The notes under the pieces are model-generated. The model saw only the letters and a list, made by a program, of their open reading frames with translations. It did not search any database and was not told the DNA's origin. From IMG/VR virus record IMGVR_UViG_3300044637_002128, positions 1 through 33,209 of that record: DNA of 33,209 bases; one strand, written 5' to 3'. The DNA is from a virus. The stretch's first letter is position 1. Each line of letters starts with the position of its first letter. Positions 17,956-24,180 of this stretch are shown piece after piece. Made by a program: the position numbers and the translations under genes.

Positions 17956-18603
17956 ATGCAAACAACTTATCTAGCCTTTTATCGCATGGGGCGCAGGCGC
18001 AAAAAAGGATTAAGCGGTGAGGGCGATCCCAATGCTGTTATTGGCGCACCAACTCAGGCGGGATTGATTTATACAAATACGCTTAATGGTCAGCGGTTTT
18101 TGAGTCGAAACGCGCTCAATTTTAACAACGATACCTCAATCACAATCCCCTCGATTTTTTGCGATCGAGTTGCGCTCAAACTTTGGCACAACGACCCTGC
18201 ACCGAGCGCGATGAGACCATTTTTGAGCAACGCAGGATACACAAGTCGCTCGATTCGCTCACAAACAACGGGCTTCGTAAACTCGACAAACTCACCAACA
18301 CTTACGCAGATCAATGGGGCATCGGTCGCAAACAATGCAGCCGACTTCCCAACGAACCAATGGAGTACGCTCAATATCACTTTTTCGGGTAATGTTTTTG
18401 AAGTGACGAGCATTGGACGCAGGCCATCGGCTCAAGGTTTAATCGGTCGCATGGCTAGCATTGAGATGTACTCAAGCGGTGTATTGGCGCGGAATTACTC
18501 GATTGATGACAATGGAACAACGATCATCGACTCCGTAAGCGGTCAAAACGGAACCTTGACCCTCGGAAGCGGAAGTTGGCAACTCGATTGGGTTCCAATT
18601 TAA
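17956..18603 (+). CDS. LamG/ConA-like tail appendage protein (putative lectin)
   Basis: 215 residues. From residue 50 on it has the repeating beta-strand pattern of a jelly-roll lectin: RNALNFNNDTSITIP, VALKLWHND, QWSTLNITFSGNVFEV, GRMASIEMYSSGVLARNYSIDDNG. The ending (SGQNGTLTLGSGSWQLDWVPI) is common in phage LamG-like fibre accessories. The N-terminus contains a basic patch RMGRRRKKGL, a possible docking segment. It follows the fibre by 2 nt, suggesting a fibre tip or carbohydrate-binding partner. A terminator follows. Confidence 0.7.
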   Translation: MQTTYLAFYRMGRRRKKGLSGEGDPNAVIGAPTQAGLIYTNTLNGQRFLSRNALNFNNDTSITIPSIFCDRVALKLWHNDPAPSAMRPFLSNAGYTSRSIRSQTTGFVNSTNSPTLTQINGASVANNAADFPTNQWSTLNITFSGNVFEVTSIGRRPSAQGLIGRMASIEMYSSGVLARNYSIDDNGTTIIDSVSGQNGTLTLGSGSWQLDWVPI

Positions 18604-18606
18604 CTC

Positions 18607-18627
18607 AAAGCCCTTCGGGGCTTTTTT
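18607..18627 (+). terminator. Rho-independent terminator between tail fibre and lysis genes
   Basis: AAAGCCC 18607-18613, UUCG tetraloop, GGGCTTT 18618-18624, then more Ts. A textbook terminator in the middle of the rightward late operon, 11 nt before the lysis block. The lysis genes have no obvious promoter after it, so read-through is expected. Confidence 0.9.
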
Positions 18628-18638
18628 AGTTTTAAGGC

Positions 18639-19220
18639 ATGGAAACAGAAGTAACTAATACCCTTTTGGGAATACTGACCCTCCCCGCATGGCTCGAAGC
18701 GGTTTTAGCGATTAGCTCAGTCAGCTTTTTACTTTGGATGAGTTGGATTAAATCGAAAAGGCAAACTGAGGCTCTTGAGGCTTTGGAAGATGCGTGCAAG
18801 GCTCTTTGCGCGGTTTCACGGGAAACGATAATAACCCAAAGGAACCGCGCGGAATTGGATCACGCAGTCCTCAATCAATCAGGCCTTTTGAGTGATGCTA
18901 TGGCGGATCGGCTTGTTAGGCTTGCGATTGACGCTTGTTTTTCGCGTTTTGTGATTTTTGCCAGGATGCACAAAGACTCGCATCAAATCGAGCCTTTAGC
19001 CAAGGCTTTTCGTGATGATGCGTTTTTGGACTTTTGCAAGACCTTGAGCGGGGTTAAATTAAAAGATGGCCTGAGTCTAAGCGATTTTGCTAGGATTTGC
19101 CAAGATGAATTTGATTTTTGGGAGCATGGGGTGATTTATAATCAAGACCTTTTTGCCCCTTGCGACAGATTCAAGAGCCACATGGAAAAAAAATGGAGGT
19201 CTTTTAGTGGACTTAATTAG
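18639..19220 (+). CDS. Membrane protein of the lysis block (holin candidate, unproven)
   Basis: 193 residues with a single strong membrane segment near the N-terminus (about residues 15-34, LPAWLEAVLAISSVSFLLWM), then a basic turn (IKSKRQ) and a long, mostly helical soluble domain. It directly precedes the endolysin gene and overlaps it by 14 nt, so a lysis role is likely. A 150-residue soluble tail is unusual for a holin; a membrane-anchored regulator or periplasmic-facing helper are alternatives. Ribosome-binding site AAGG. Confidence 0.6.
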   Translation: METEVTNTLLGILTLPAWLEAVLAISSVSFLLWMSWIKSKRQTEALEALEDACKALCAVSRETIITQRNRAELDHAVLNQSGLLSDAMADRLVRLAIDACFSRFVIFARMHKDSHQIEPLAKAFRDDAFLDFCKTLSGVKLKDGLSLSDFARICQDEFDFWEHGVIYNQDLFAPCDRFKSHMEKKWRSFSGLN

Positions 19221-19701
19221 CGTTGAGCGGTGCAAATTGTTGCATCCATTGGTAAGAGATAAAGCCTTGAAAGGGCTTGAGTTTGCGCGGTCGCATTGGG
19301 GCTTTAATCGCATTCGGTATTTTAGCACCATGCGCGATTTTAAAGAGCAGGCAAAGTTATTTGATGCCTATAAAAAGGGTGGAGTCGTTGCGGCTCCTCC
19401 AGGGTTAAGCTACCACAACTATGGGCTTGCAGTTGATTTTTGCCTTTTAGCTCCGGATGGAAAATCGGTGTCTTGGTCGCTCAAAGAGGACTTAGACAGA
19501 GACTCCCAAAGCGATTGGCGCGAGTTTGCGGCCTATATGCAGGGGCTTGGATTCGAGTGGGGTGGAAATTGGAAAGGCAAAAAAGTCGACCCACCGCATT
19601 TGCAATTTGTTACAATCAATGGCAAGAGAATCACAACATCCAAACTTTTGGAAATGGTAAGAAAGGGACAAGTTGATGAAAAAGGCTTTGTTATTCTGTA
19701 G
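19207..19701 (+). CDS. Endolysin, M15 (VanY-type) peptidase
   Basis: 164 residues. Zinc peptidase that cuts peptide cross-links in peptidoglycan. The M15 signature is complete: His70 and Asp77 in SYHNYGLAVDF and the C-terminal His131 in VDPPHLQ, with Asp128 in the catalytic position. The upstream STMRDFKEQAKLF segment matches the family. No signal peptide, so export depends on a holin-like partner. The GTG start at 19207 has GGAGG 6 nt upstream; longer in-frame starts lack one. It overlaps the membrane-protein gene upstream and the lipoprotein gene downstream. Confidence 0.92.
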   Translation: MDLISVERCKLLHPLVRDKALKGLEFARSHWGFNRIRYFSTMRDFKEQAKLFDAYKKGGVVAAPPGLSYHNYGLAVDFCLLAPDGKSVSWSLKEDLDRDSQSDWREFAAYMQGLGFEWGGNWKGKKVDPPHLQFVTINGKRITTSKLLEMVRKGQVDEKGFVIL

Positions 19702-20134
19702 TTTTTTGGTTGTATTTGGGTGCATTGCAGAGCCCGAAAAAGAAATGCCAAAAGATCCCGTTTTTGATCAGATCCAATCGGGCTTTGAAGTGTACACAAG
19801 AGAGGACAGGCAAGCAGGTTTTCGCTTTCAAAACGACTCGCTTTATTGGTATCAAAGACAAAACGGGGCGAGTTTAAGAAATGATTTGGGCACTGGAACT
19901 TGGCGCAAGGTCAGCGGCGACACAATGGCCTTGATTTGTGATGACTGCCTTGAACCGAGCGATTCGGTTTACCTTTTTACACCAACAAGATACCCAGAGT
20001 ACAGCCTTTTTGTCTACAATGTTCTAAACTACGCAAGTGATTCAACTTTAATGGCTTACAGATTTCTGCTATATGGTTCAAATTGGATTGATACCTCCAA
20101 GACCTTGCGCGGTCGATTTATCAAGGGGTATTGA
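19676..20134 (+). CDS. Phage lipoprotein (spanin-like position)
   Basis: 152 residues. Starts MKKALLFCSFLVVFGC, a lipoprotein signal peptide with lipobox VFGC and lipid attachment at Cys16. The next residues (IAEPEKE) lack the Asp that retains lipoproteins in the inner membrane in E. coli, so the outer membrane is the likely site. The mature part is Asp/Tyr/Ser-rich, beta-like. It overlaps the endolysin gene by 26 nt, the place where outer-membrane spanins often sit, but an o-spanin would be smaller; superinfection exclusion is an alternative. ATG 19676 is chosen over the TTG at 19673. Confidence 0.75.
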   Translation: MKKALLFCSFLVVFGCIAEPEKEMPKDPVFDQIQSGFEVYTREDRQAGFRFQNDSLYWYQRQNGASLRNDLGTGTWRKVSGDTMALICDDCLEPSDSVYLFTPTRYPEYSLFVYNVLNYASDSTLMAYRFLLYGSNWIDTSKTLRGRFIKGY

Positions 20135-20598
20135 TGCCAAAAATTACTTGGGAACAATGCCCTTTTTGTGGGCGCGAAGTGAAGCAAAATGGGTGTGGGA
20201 GTGATGCCACATTTTGGCAAAGGGCTTTGACTCGCGTTTTGGATAATTTGAATCCAATCACGACAACTCTTTTTAGGACTGCAAGTGATGCTCACGACCT
20301 TTTATATCATCAAGGTGATATTTTTGGCCTTGGTATTTTTGAAGCACAAAAAGACGCAGATGATACATTTTTGCAGTCTTGCTTATTCCTTGTTGACAAT
20401 CCTGATTTAAGCGAATTAGGAAGAATAAACAGGGCTATTGTGAGATCAAACAAATGGTATTTCAGATACAAAGCAAATCAGTATTATAAGGCTCTGCGCT
20501 GGAAAGGGCATGAAGTCTATCCAAAATTACCATGCACTCATGCAGAGCGCGAATTTATCAAAGGAGATGTGCGTGAAGTGGATCAAAGTGATTCTTGA
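20134..20598 (+). CDS. Phospholipase A2-like protein in the lysis block (putative)
   Basis: 154 residues. N-terminal CPFC (9-12) with a further Cys at 21 suggests a small metal knuckle. Residues 48-80 read FRTASDAHDLLYHQGDIFG...AQKDADDTFL: the HD-x2-Y arrangement (His54, Asp55, Tyr58) followed by a second Asp/Phe block is the catalytic helix pattern of phospholipase A2-like proteins. In this location it could attack membrane lipids during lysis or be delivered at entry. The match is motif-level only; the usual disulphide cysteines are missing. Its start overlaps the lipoprotein stop. Confidence 0.5.
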   Translation: MPKITWEQCPFCGREVKQNGCGSDATFWQRALTRVLDNLNPITTTLFRTASDAHDLLYHQGDIFGLGIFEAQKDADDTFLQSCLFLVDNPDLSELGRINRAIVRSNKWYFRYKANQYYKALRWKGHEVYPKLPCTHAEREFIKGDVREVDQSDS

Positions 20599-20644
20599 GC
20601 TTTTGAAAAAAGGCAAAGGCTTCAATCGAGGCATTCGAGGATAA
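20573..20644 (+). CDS. 23-residue cationic amphipathic peptide, last gene of lysis block
   Basis: GTG start with AAGGAG 6 nt upstream (20561-20566); an in-frame ATG at 20567 touches the same site. The peptide reads (M)KWIKVILELLKKGKGFNRGIRG: a hydrophobic/cationic helix, net charge about +6, no acidic residue except one Glu. It overlaps the phospholipase-like gene by 26 nt and ends two bases before the bidirectional terminator. Such peptides in phage lysis blocks can disrupt membranes, but it may also be a non-functional short frame. Confidence 0.45.
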   Translation: MKWIKVILELLKKGKGFNRGIRG

Positions 20645-20645
20645 T

Positions 20646-20678
20646 AAAAAAGGACTCCAAAAACGGAGTCCCTTTTTT
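20646..20678. terminator. Bidirectional terminator between converging operons
   Basis: A-run, GGACTCC 20652-20658, loop AAAAAC, GGAGTCC 20665-20671, then C and TTTTTT. A- and T-tracts on both sides let it stop rightward late transcripts and leftward transcripts alike. Confidence 0.92.
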
Positions 20679-20738
20679 CTTGGGGAAGGAGACGAAGCCT
20701 TTTCCAAGAGATCGCTGTTTGGGTTCACAACGCACAAC
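20646..20738 (-). ncRNA. Predicted leftward sRNA with anti-Shine-Dalgarno loop
   Basis: A promoter at 20774-20745 (separate entry) would start a transcript near 20738 that ends at the bidirectional terminator, about 93 nt. It contains a hairpin CTTGG...CCAAG (20708-20679) with inner AAGG/CCTT pairing and loop CTTCGTCT. The stretch GCTTCGTCTCCTT is complementary over 13 nt to AAGGAGACGAAGC before the ATG of the gene at 24060, and over 11 nt to the ribosome-binding site of the gene at 27407. Those are the first genes of the two leftward operons. Alternative: the plus strand here is a remnant of a lost gene's ribosome-binding site. Confidence 0.45.
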
Positions 20739-20744
20739 AATTCA

Positions 20745-20774
20745 AATATACACTCTATTCAAGCTTTGGTGCAA
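20745..20774 (-). promoter_or_regulatory. Leftward promoter pointing into the intergenic sRNA
   Basis: On the minus strand: TTGCAC (20774-20769), 18-base spacer, TATATT (20750-20745). The -35 hexamer, the spacer length and an AATAGAG element in the spacer are shared with the main leftward promoter at 27481-27452. The -35 lies in the last codons of the gene at 20755-21174. Confidence 0.55.
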
Positions 20775-21174
20775 TAGTCCAAGATGTTTTTTGCGGTTCT
20801 TTTTGAGCTTCAATATCTGAGCGGACTTTGAGCACGTTTGTAAGTTGCGTATCAGCTCCGCATGAGTCGCATTTGCCTTTATCATGGACTACAATCTTGT
20901 AATCGAAGGGCAAGTCATCGCGGTGGTCTTGCTTCACACAGGACTCGCACACTTTGGCATTGTCGGGCAGTTCTTGGACTTTGACTTTGGCGTGGATTGG
21001 CGCGGTGGGAAATTCCATCACTTGCACTGGCTTTGGTAGCTTGTCAAGCCTTTTCTCTTCAGCCTTTAATAACTCTTGAGCTTCCTTAAGATTGCCCTTT
21101 AGGATTTGCTCAATACTAAGACCCGTGAGATAGCTTACGTTTTTTTCGCTTAAAAATGCGATTGTTTCATTCAT
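20755..21174 (-). CDS. Unknown protein with two CxxC pairs
   Basis: 139 residues. N-terminal half helical and charged (LKEAQELLKAEEKRLDKL). The C-terminal half has CESC and, about 24 residues on, CDSC, a likely zinc-ribbon (VCESCVKQDHRDDLP...KGKCDSCGADTQL). ATG 21174 has GGAG 9 nt upstream; the in-frame TTG further upstream would overlap that site. Last gene of the leftward region. The terminator hairpin at 21197-21212 precedes it, so it needs read-through or its own start site. Confidence 0.65.
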   Translation of the reverse strand: MNETIAFLSEKNVSYLTGLSIEQILKGNLKEAQELLKAEEKRLDKLPKPVQVMEFPTAPIHAKVKVQELPDNAKVCESCVKQDHRDDLPFDYKIVVHDKGKCDSCGADTQLTNVLKVRSDIEAQKEPQKTSWTIAPKLE

Positions 21175-21196
21175 TTTGTGGTTCTCCAAAAGTTTA

Positions 21197-21212
21197 ACCC
21201 CCTTGCGGGGGT
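21197..21212 (-). terminator. Terminator hairpin after a leftward gene
   Basis: ACCCCC / GGGGGT with loop TTGC (6 bp). On the minus strand it is followed by TAAACTTTT, a weak T-tract. It directly follows the 55-residue gene ending at 21218. Confidence 0.55.
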
Positions 21213-21217
21213 CTTAT

Positions 21218-21385
21218 TTACGCTACTCGACCGCGGATAAATGCGATCAAATCACGCTTGTAAGCCTTAAACTCACCCCAAGGCTTTTGAGGGTTAAAAG
21301 TGGCCTCTGCAAAACGTTCGACTTCTTTTTCCAAGGCTACGTCATTGAGCTGAGGAGCCATCCCAGGTTGTTCGGTCCAAATCAT
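21218..21385 (-). CDS. 55-residue unknown protein
   Basis: Starts MIWTEQPGMAPQLNDV and is rich in aromatic and charged residues (ATFNPQKPWGEFKAYKRDLIAFIRGRVA). GGAG lies 7 nt before the ATG. Overlaps the upstream gene by 44 nt in another frame. No motif recognised. Confidence 0.6.
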   Translation of the reverse strand: MIWTEQPGMAPQLNDVALEKEVERFAEATFNPQKPWGEFKAYKRDLIAFIRGRVA

Positions 21386-21590
21386 TCGATTCTCCATTTA
21401 CGGGTTGTGTGTTTTCAGCCGATTCTGTAGGCTGAGGCAATGCGCTTTGAATCGCTCTAGTCAGCGATTGCAAGCGTGGTAAAAATTTTGCGTTGGTGTC
21501 AAGGGCTTCTTGGTGTGCTGAGAGCAAGCGAGCTACTGAGTTCTCAAGGCTGCTCATGGCTTCGCTTAATGTGCTTTTTTCATCGCTCAT
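21342..21590 (-). CDS. 82-residue helical unknown protein
   Basis: Residues 1-55 form an amphipathic helix or coiled coil (STLSEAMSSLENSVARLLSAHQEAL); the end is Thr/Ser/Asp-rich and probably disordered. AAGGA 7 nt before the ATG. Not recognised. Confidence 0.6.
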   Translation of the reverse strand: MSDEKSTLSEAMSSLENSVARLLSAHQEALDTNAKFLPRLQSLTRAIQSALPQPTESAENTQPVNGESNDLDRTTWDGSSAQ

Positions 21591-21618
21591 TGTGGTTCCT
21601 TTTATACTTTTGGTTTAG

Positions 21619-21667
21619 CCCGATTCGTGGTTCGATCGGGTGGGCTTGGGGTTACGGCTCCAAGCCC
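21619..21667. promoter_or_regulatory. Two adjacent hairpins between leftward genes
   Basis: CCCGAT 21619-21624 with ATCGGG 21635-21640, and GGGCTTGG 21642-21649 with CCAAGCCC 21660-21667. They fill the 89-base gap between two leftward genes. Neither has a strong T-tract, so processing or attenuation is more likely than plain termination. Confidence 0.45.
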
Positions 21668-21679
21668 TTAAAATTTACA

Positions 21680-21904
21680 CTATTTTCTGCGAACAATAAA
21701 CTCATCACATCTCGCTTCAGCTCGACCCTTTTCGATTTTGGATGCCAAGACAACGCCAGAGTATCGAAAAGTGACCCAAGGGCAGGGCGCAAAGAGCCGA
21801 CCGATTGAATCAGTTTTTGAGCGAATTGTGGTTCCATCTTCGCAGTGAGACGCGAAAGGGTGATTTGGCAAGGCTACACCGCATAGAATCAAGATGCCTT
21901 TCAT
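21680..21904 (-). CDS. 74-residue unknown protein
   Basis: Begins MKGILILCGVALPNHPFASHCEDGTTIRSKT, with a basic end (EARCDEFIVRRK). The first 12 residues are hydrophobic but too short for a convincing signal peptide. GAGG 5 nt before the ATG supports this frame over the alternative frame at 21652-21837. It overlaps the upstream gene by 95 nt, which is unusual in this genome. Confidence 0.5.
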   Translation of the reverse strand: MKGILILCGVALPNHPFASHCEDGTTIRSKTDSIGRLFAPCPWVTFRYSGVVLASKIEKGRAEARCDEFIVRRK

Positions 21905-22100
21905 AGATCCTCTTTTTTAATCCGAGTTCATGATATAAAATAGTAGCATAAACGCACCGCTCAAGCTCATCAAAATAGATTGTAGTCGCTCGGCTCTCAC
22001 GGGCGATAAAATGCGCGATAAACCCAAACTTTTGATTGATGGTGACATCTTGCAAAATGATATTTCGGTAGATCTTGCGCTTTAAGATTTTCAGCCTCAT
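21810..22100 (-). CDS. 96-residue unknown protein
   Basis: Basic start (MRLKILKRKIYRNIIL), then a mixed region (FGFIAHFIARESRATTIYFDELERCVYATILYHELG). GGGGGAGG directly precedes the ATG. Its last 30 residues overlap the next gene, so either its end or that gene's start may be misjudged. No family recognised. Confidence 0.5.
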   Translation of the reverse strand: MRLKILKRKIYRNIILQDVTINQKFGFIAHFIARESRATTIYFDELERCVYATILYHELGLKKRIYERHLDSMRCSLAKSPFRVSLRRWNHNSLKN

Positions 22101-22122
22101 GCCTCCCCCTTTTTGGTTAAAA

Positions 22123-22144
22123 TAAAAAAGGGTCTTGCGACCCT
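22123..22144 (-). terminator. Terminator of the exonuclease operon
   Basis: On the minus strand AGGGTC-GCAA-GACCCT followed by TTTTTTATTTT. The stem begins within the stop codon of the gene at 22143-22391. Confidence 0.85.
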
Positions 22145-22391
22145 ATCCGTTTACCCTTACTGCACCGCTCCCAAACATGGTTTTCGGTCTCACGTTGACT
22201 CTATCAAAAATCACGCGACCTTGCAATAGGCTTGATTCGTAGCACTCCGCGCATTCTTGACCTTGTGGCGCGTATCGAGTGCCACAAGTGATGCAAGTCG
22301 GGGTGGACCGAATTGGTTTGCCCACTTTGAGCCGACCGCTTGAATTTGTGATTGCAACATTTCGGTGAAATTCGCTTAAATCAGTTGGCAT
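22143..22391 (-). CDS. 82-residue zinc-knuckle protein
   Basis: Contains CITCGTRYAPQGQECAEC, a CxxC-x10-CxxC zinc ribbon in the middle. Start is set at ATG 22391 because GGAGG lies 9 nt upstream and it overlaps the preceding stop by 11 nt; the longer in-frame start at 22484 has no ribosome-binding site. Last gene of the recombination operon. Function unknown; nucleic-acid binding is plausible. Confidence 0.65.
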   Translation of the reverse strand: MPTDLSEFHRNVAITNSSGRLKVGKPIRSTPTCITCGTRYAPQGQECAECYESSLLQGRVIFDRVNVRPKTMFGSGAVRVNG

Positions 22392-22665
22392 TGAGATATT
22401 CCTCCACAATGATCCTGGCGGTGGCGTTAATCGCGGTTCCGTTTTTAATGGCATATTGGCGAACGGATTTGAAACACTCTTCATAAGTCATTTTACATCC
22501 CGTTTTTTTCGATATCGCCAAAACCGCGACCATATAGGCGGGCTGGCCGATTTCGACCGCATGGAGTTTGATGCGCTTGAGCAGTTCCGTGTCGCGTTCG
22601 TAGATGATCAGCAAGGGGTCGTGTGTTGCGCTCTTGCAGAGTTGGGTTAGTCGTCTTCCTCTCAA
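22381..22665 (-). CDS. 94-residue unknown protein, TTG start
   Basis: TTG start overlapping the exonuclease stop (TTGA), the same junction used by the portal gene. Helical (DTELLKRIKLHAVEIGQPAYMVAVLAISKKTG; YEECFKSVRQYAIKNG). Stop lies beside the ribosome-binding site of the next gene. Not recognised, but its place in the exonuclease operon suggests a recombination or repair accessory. Confidence 0.6.
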   Translation of the reverse strand: MRGRRLTQLCKSATHDPLLIIYERDTELLKRIKLHAVEIGQPAYMVAVLAISKKTGCKMTYEECFKSVRQYAIKNGTAINATARIIVEEYLNAN

Positions 22666-23396
22666 TTTAAAGCCTTTCGGACGGAGTAATCATATGTTTC
22701 AAGCCATTTTCGGCAAAGTTGAACCCTTGAATAGACTTGATTGATTTTGGACTCATCAAAGTCGATTGTTTTGATGTGGATTCGTTCGTTGTCAAGCGCA
22801 TCAAATTCGACATGATTGCCATAATTGCACTCATCAGGCGTATCGATCAGGCAAAAAGCGACATGGTGCTTTGTCATGCCTGTCAATGCCATGTAGCCTT
22901 GACCTTGCCAAAAGTATTCTTCGCTCAGATCACTTAAAACATGGTCTAAGTAGGTTCTAGCATCCCAAGGGCACTTTGTGTCGATCGTAGCCCCAATTTT
23001 CGAAACGATTAGATCTGGAGTGCCGATCAGGTATTCCGAGTCAATAAACAAATCATTTTTTTCGATGCCAAAAAGATTGAAGCGACTTGCAACCATTTCA
23101 ATCGCATCGGCTTCGCACCAATCGCCTTTTTGCGTGTGCTTTGACCCTGCATCATCCCGATAATCAAAAACCTTTTCAGCATACCATTTTTTCAGGTAGC
23201 TCGTGAGTGTCGCGGGGAGTGATGGGTTTTGCTTCTTTTCGATCAGGTCATTAAGCGTTTCTTGTTGCTTGTCGGTCAATTTCGGCTTGTTTTGTAGCTC
23301 TTCGAGTGTTTTCTCTTGAGCATCAGTCAGACCGATGCGACCCATAATCAAATGGATCGCAGAGCACCGGATTTTAAATGTTGGCATTGGTTTCAT
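22662..23396 (-). CDS. PD-(D/E)XK exonuclease, YqaJ/lambda-exo type
   Basis: 244 residues. Probable 5'-3' dsDNA exonuclease of a phage recombination pair. Catalytic pattern visible: Glu95 in GDWCEADAIE, Asp128 in GTPDLIV, Asp139-x-Lys141 in TIDTKCPW, then the YFWQGQGYMALTG motif (160-172) typical of YqaJ-like viral nucleases. The first 70 residues are an extra helical region (TDAQEKTLEELQNKPKLTDKQQ). Start overlaps the upstream stop (ATGA), so it is coupled to the gene at 23393-23884. Confidence 0.88.
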   Translation of the reverse strand: MKPMPTFKIRCSAIHLIMGRIGLTDAQEKTLEELQNKPKLTDKQQETLNDLIEKKQNPSLPATLTSYLKKWYAEKVFDYRDDAGSKHTQKGDWCEADAIEMVASRFNLFGIEKNDLFIDSEYLIGTPDLIVSKIGATIDTKCPWDARTYLDHVLSDLSEEYFWQGQGYMALTGMTKHHVAFCLIDTPDECNYGNHVEFDALDNERIHIKTIDFDESKINQVYSRVQLCRKWLETYDYSVRKALN

Positions 23397-23884
23397 TCGG
23401 TCGCCTCGGGTTTAGTCGCTTCGATCAGTTTATCCATGATTTCTTGGCTCATCTGCCTTTTTTGGATCACATCATCAAGGGTTGTTTGACCTGATTTAAT
23501 CGCATCAATTGCGCTTTGCAAACCCGATTCAGTTAGGGTTGGTCGCTTGTCTTTGACCTTTTCGGGCTTGATTCGGAGCGCATCGACAATGTCGCCAAAA
23601 GCCTTGACTTTCTGAACAATCACATAAACCTTGACCCCTTGCCAATCTTCCAAATAAGGGCTACCTGCGACCTTTTCAATCGTTTTGGCATTGGTCGAAT
23701 TGAGGATCATTGGTTTGCACCGCTCTTGCCAATAGCAGATTGTGCATTCCTCTTTTTTTCCATCTGCACCGACAATTTGCTTTCGTTCGAGTCCTGCGAT
23801 GGTCAATTCGCGTTGCTCGTTTGGTTGAAAGTCGTATGCTCCGAGATAATCGGGGTTGGTCAGTTTTTTCCAATGGGTTTTCAT
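23393..23884 (-). CDS. Conserved phage protein paired with exonuclease (possible DNA-binding partner)
   Basis: 163 residues. The beginning HWKKLTNPDYLGAYDF, the EECTICYWQERCKPMILNSTN block (46-66) and SPYLEDWQGVKVYVIVQKVKAFG (75-97) are ones I recognise from phage proteins of unknown function that often lie beside recombination genes. The beta-rich core could be an OB-like ssDNA-binding fold; that is inference. It does not resemble RecT/Bet or ERF. Coupled by overlaps on both sides. Confidence 0.7.
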   Translation of the reverse strand: MKTHWKKLTNPDYLGAYDFQPNEQRELTIAGLERKQIVGADGKKEECTICYWQERCKPMILNSTNAKTIEKVAGSPYLEDWQGVKVYVIVQKVKAFGDIVDALRIKPEKVKDKRPTLTESGLQSAIDAIKSGQTTLDDVIQKRQMSQEIMDKLIEATKPEATE

Positions 23885-24060
23885 TTTGCATCCCCCTGAG
23901 TTAAAGGCTCTCTCACCTGAATACCGACTTGATGAATTTTGACATTGTCGGTCTCACGCATGGCAAAGGCTAAGGTTTCTTCGAATCGAGTTGTGTGAAG
24001 TGGTGCGTTGATAACACCGCGCCATCTGCCGAAAGTGCATTTGATTGAAATTGTTGACAT
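23881..24060 (-). CDS. 59-residue unknown protein, first gene of exonuclease operon
   Basis: Begins MSTISIKCTFGRWRGVINAPLH; small alpha/beta look (TLAFAMRETDNVKIHQVGIQVRE). Ribosome-binding site AAGGAGACGAAGC before the ATG; this is the site complementary to the loop of the predicted sRNA at 20646-20738. Stop overlaps the next ATG (ATGA). Confidence 0.7.
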   Translation of the reverse strand: MSTISIKCTFGRWRGVINAPLHTTRFEETLAFAMRETDNVKIHQVGIQVREPLTQGDAK

Positions 24061-24100
24061 TGCTTCGTCTCCTTTTCGCTGGCTTCATTGCCTTGCGATG

Positions 24101-24116
24101 GTTACAATATAATAAA
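24101..24116 (-). promoter_or_regulatory. Weak leftward promoter before the exonuclease operon
   Basis: On the minus strand TTTATTATATTGTAAC gives a -10 TATATT, after an upstream terminator and an A/T-rich stretch. No good -35 is found 16-18 bases upstream, so it may be activated or weak. Confidence 0.35.
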
Positions 24117-24154
24117 TCTTTTTGCCACATAGTAAATAAAATCTGCATAAATCG

Positions 24155-24180
24155 AAAAAAGCGATCAATCGACCGCTTTT
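24155..24180 (-). terminator. Terminator of the main leftward operon
   Basis: On the minus strand AAAAGCGGTC-GATT-GATCGCTTTT (10 bp, one G-U) followed by further Ts. It overlaps the last codons of the VRR-NUC gene. Confidence 0.88.

Noticed and set aside
15674-18603. Diversity-generating retroelement target in the fibre genes
   Set aside because: No reverse transcriptase and no template/variable repeat pair were seen in the window.
21652-21837. Alternative minus-strand frame overlapping the 74-residue gene
   Set aside because: No ribosome-binding site, whereas the other frame has GAGG at the right distance.
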